Below are positions 5,941 to 5,969 of a stretch of 5,969 bases of DNA, one piece after another (position 1 is the stretch's first letter; each line of letters begins with the position of its first letter). The DNA comes from Gammaproteobacteria bacterium. GTDB lineage: Bacteria; Pseudomonadota; Gammaproteobacteria; UBA6429; Thiohalophilaceae. Under the pieces are notes generated by a model that saw only the letters and a list, made by a program, of their open reading frames with translations, was not told the DNA's origin and searched no databases. Position numbers and translations under genes: made by a program. The DNA is taken from assembly GCA_030593785.1 (NCBI GenBank), contig JAUVGM010000166.1:1-5969 (forward strand), written 5' to 3'.

Positions 5941-5969
5941 ATGAGCAATATTCCTAATGAGTTACGTTA
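5941..5969 (+). CDS. gcvH: Glycine cleavage system H protein, 3'-truncated by the window edge
   Basis: The last 29 bases encode MSNIPNELR and the first two bases of a codon starting TA (probably Tyr). This matches the conserved N-terminus of GcvH (MSNxPxELxY), the lipoyl carrier of the glycine cleavage complex. A strong ribosome site, AGAGGA at 5928-5933, lies seven bases before the ATG. The 89-bp gap after gcvT is AT-rich and holds no clear terminator, so co-transcription with lipA-gcvT is likely. GcvH would be the substrate of the LipA encoded at the head of the operon. Only ten codons are visible, so the call rests on the N-terminus plus context. Confidence 0.8.

Overview
The window looks like a chromosomal segment of a moderately AT-rich Gram-negative bacterium, most likely a gammaproteobacterium. 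The reasons are a Sec-exported periplasmic iron-binding protein, a near-consensus Fur box, a proteobacterial-type tandem glycine riboswitch, and GcvT and GcvH ends of the proteobacterial type. A genus cannot be named from the sequence alone. All supported genes lie on the + strand.

Layout. (1) Positions 1-527 hold the 3' part of a class I SAM-dependent methyltransferase whose start lies outside the window. (2) Positions 528-612 hold a sigma70-like promoter overlapped by a Fur box, giving a clear iron-repression switch. (3) Positions 613-1611 encode the periplasmic ferric-iron-binding protein (FbpA/FutA family). (4) Positions 1612-1864 are non-coding and mostly filled by a roughly 200-bp palindromic, MITE-like repeat with 10-bp perfect terminal inverted repeats. 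(5) Positions 1865-3460 encode the two-domain inner-membrane permease of the same transporter (FbpB). A strong terminator-like hairpin lies inside its first 21 codons. No ATPase gene follows, so the transporter is incomplete here. (6) Positions 3461-3809 hold a stem-loop at the permease stop codon, a tandem glycine riboswitch and a strong intrinsic terminator. (7) Positions 3810-5851 encode a divergent lipoyl synthase (LipA-like) and the glycine-cleavage T protein (GcvT). (8) The window ends in the first codons of gcvH.

How the genes work together. The first block is an iron-starvation-induced ferric uptake system. The second is a glycine-sensing operon. The riboswitch controls transcription into lipA-gcvT and probably gcvH. 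The unusual point is that lipoyl synthase, which makes the lipoyl cofactor carried by GcvH, is the first gene under glycine control. Its sequence departs from standard LipA in a normally conserved loop.

The points most worth a second look are the glycine-riboswitch-controlled divergent lipA, the hairpin inside the start of fbpB, and the repeat element separating fbpA from fbpB. No wholly new system is evident.
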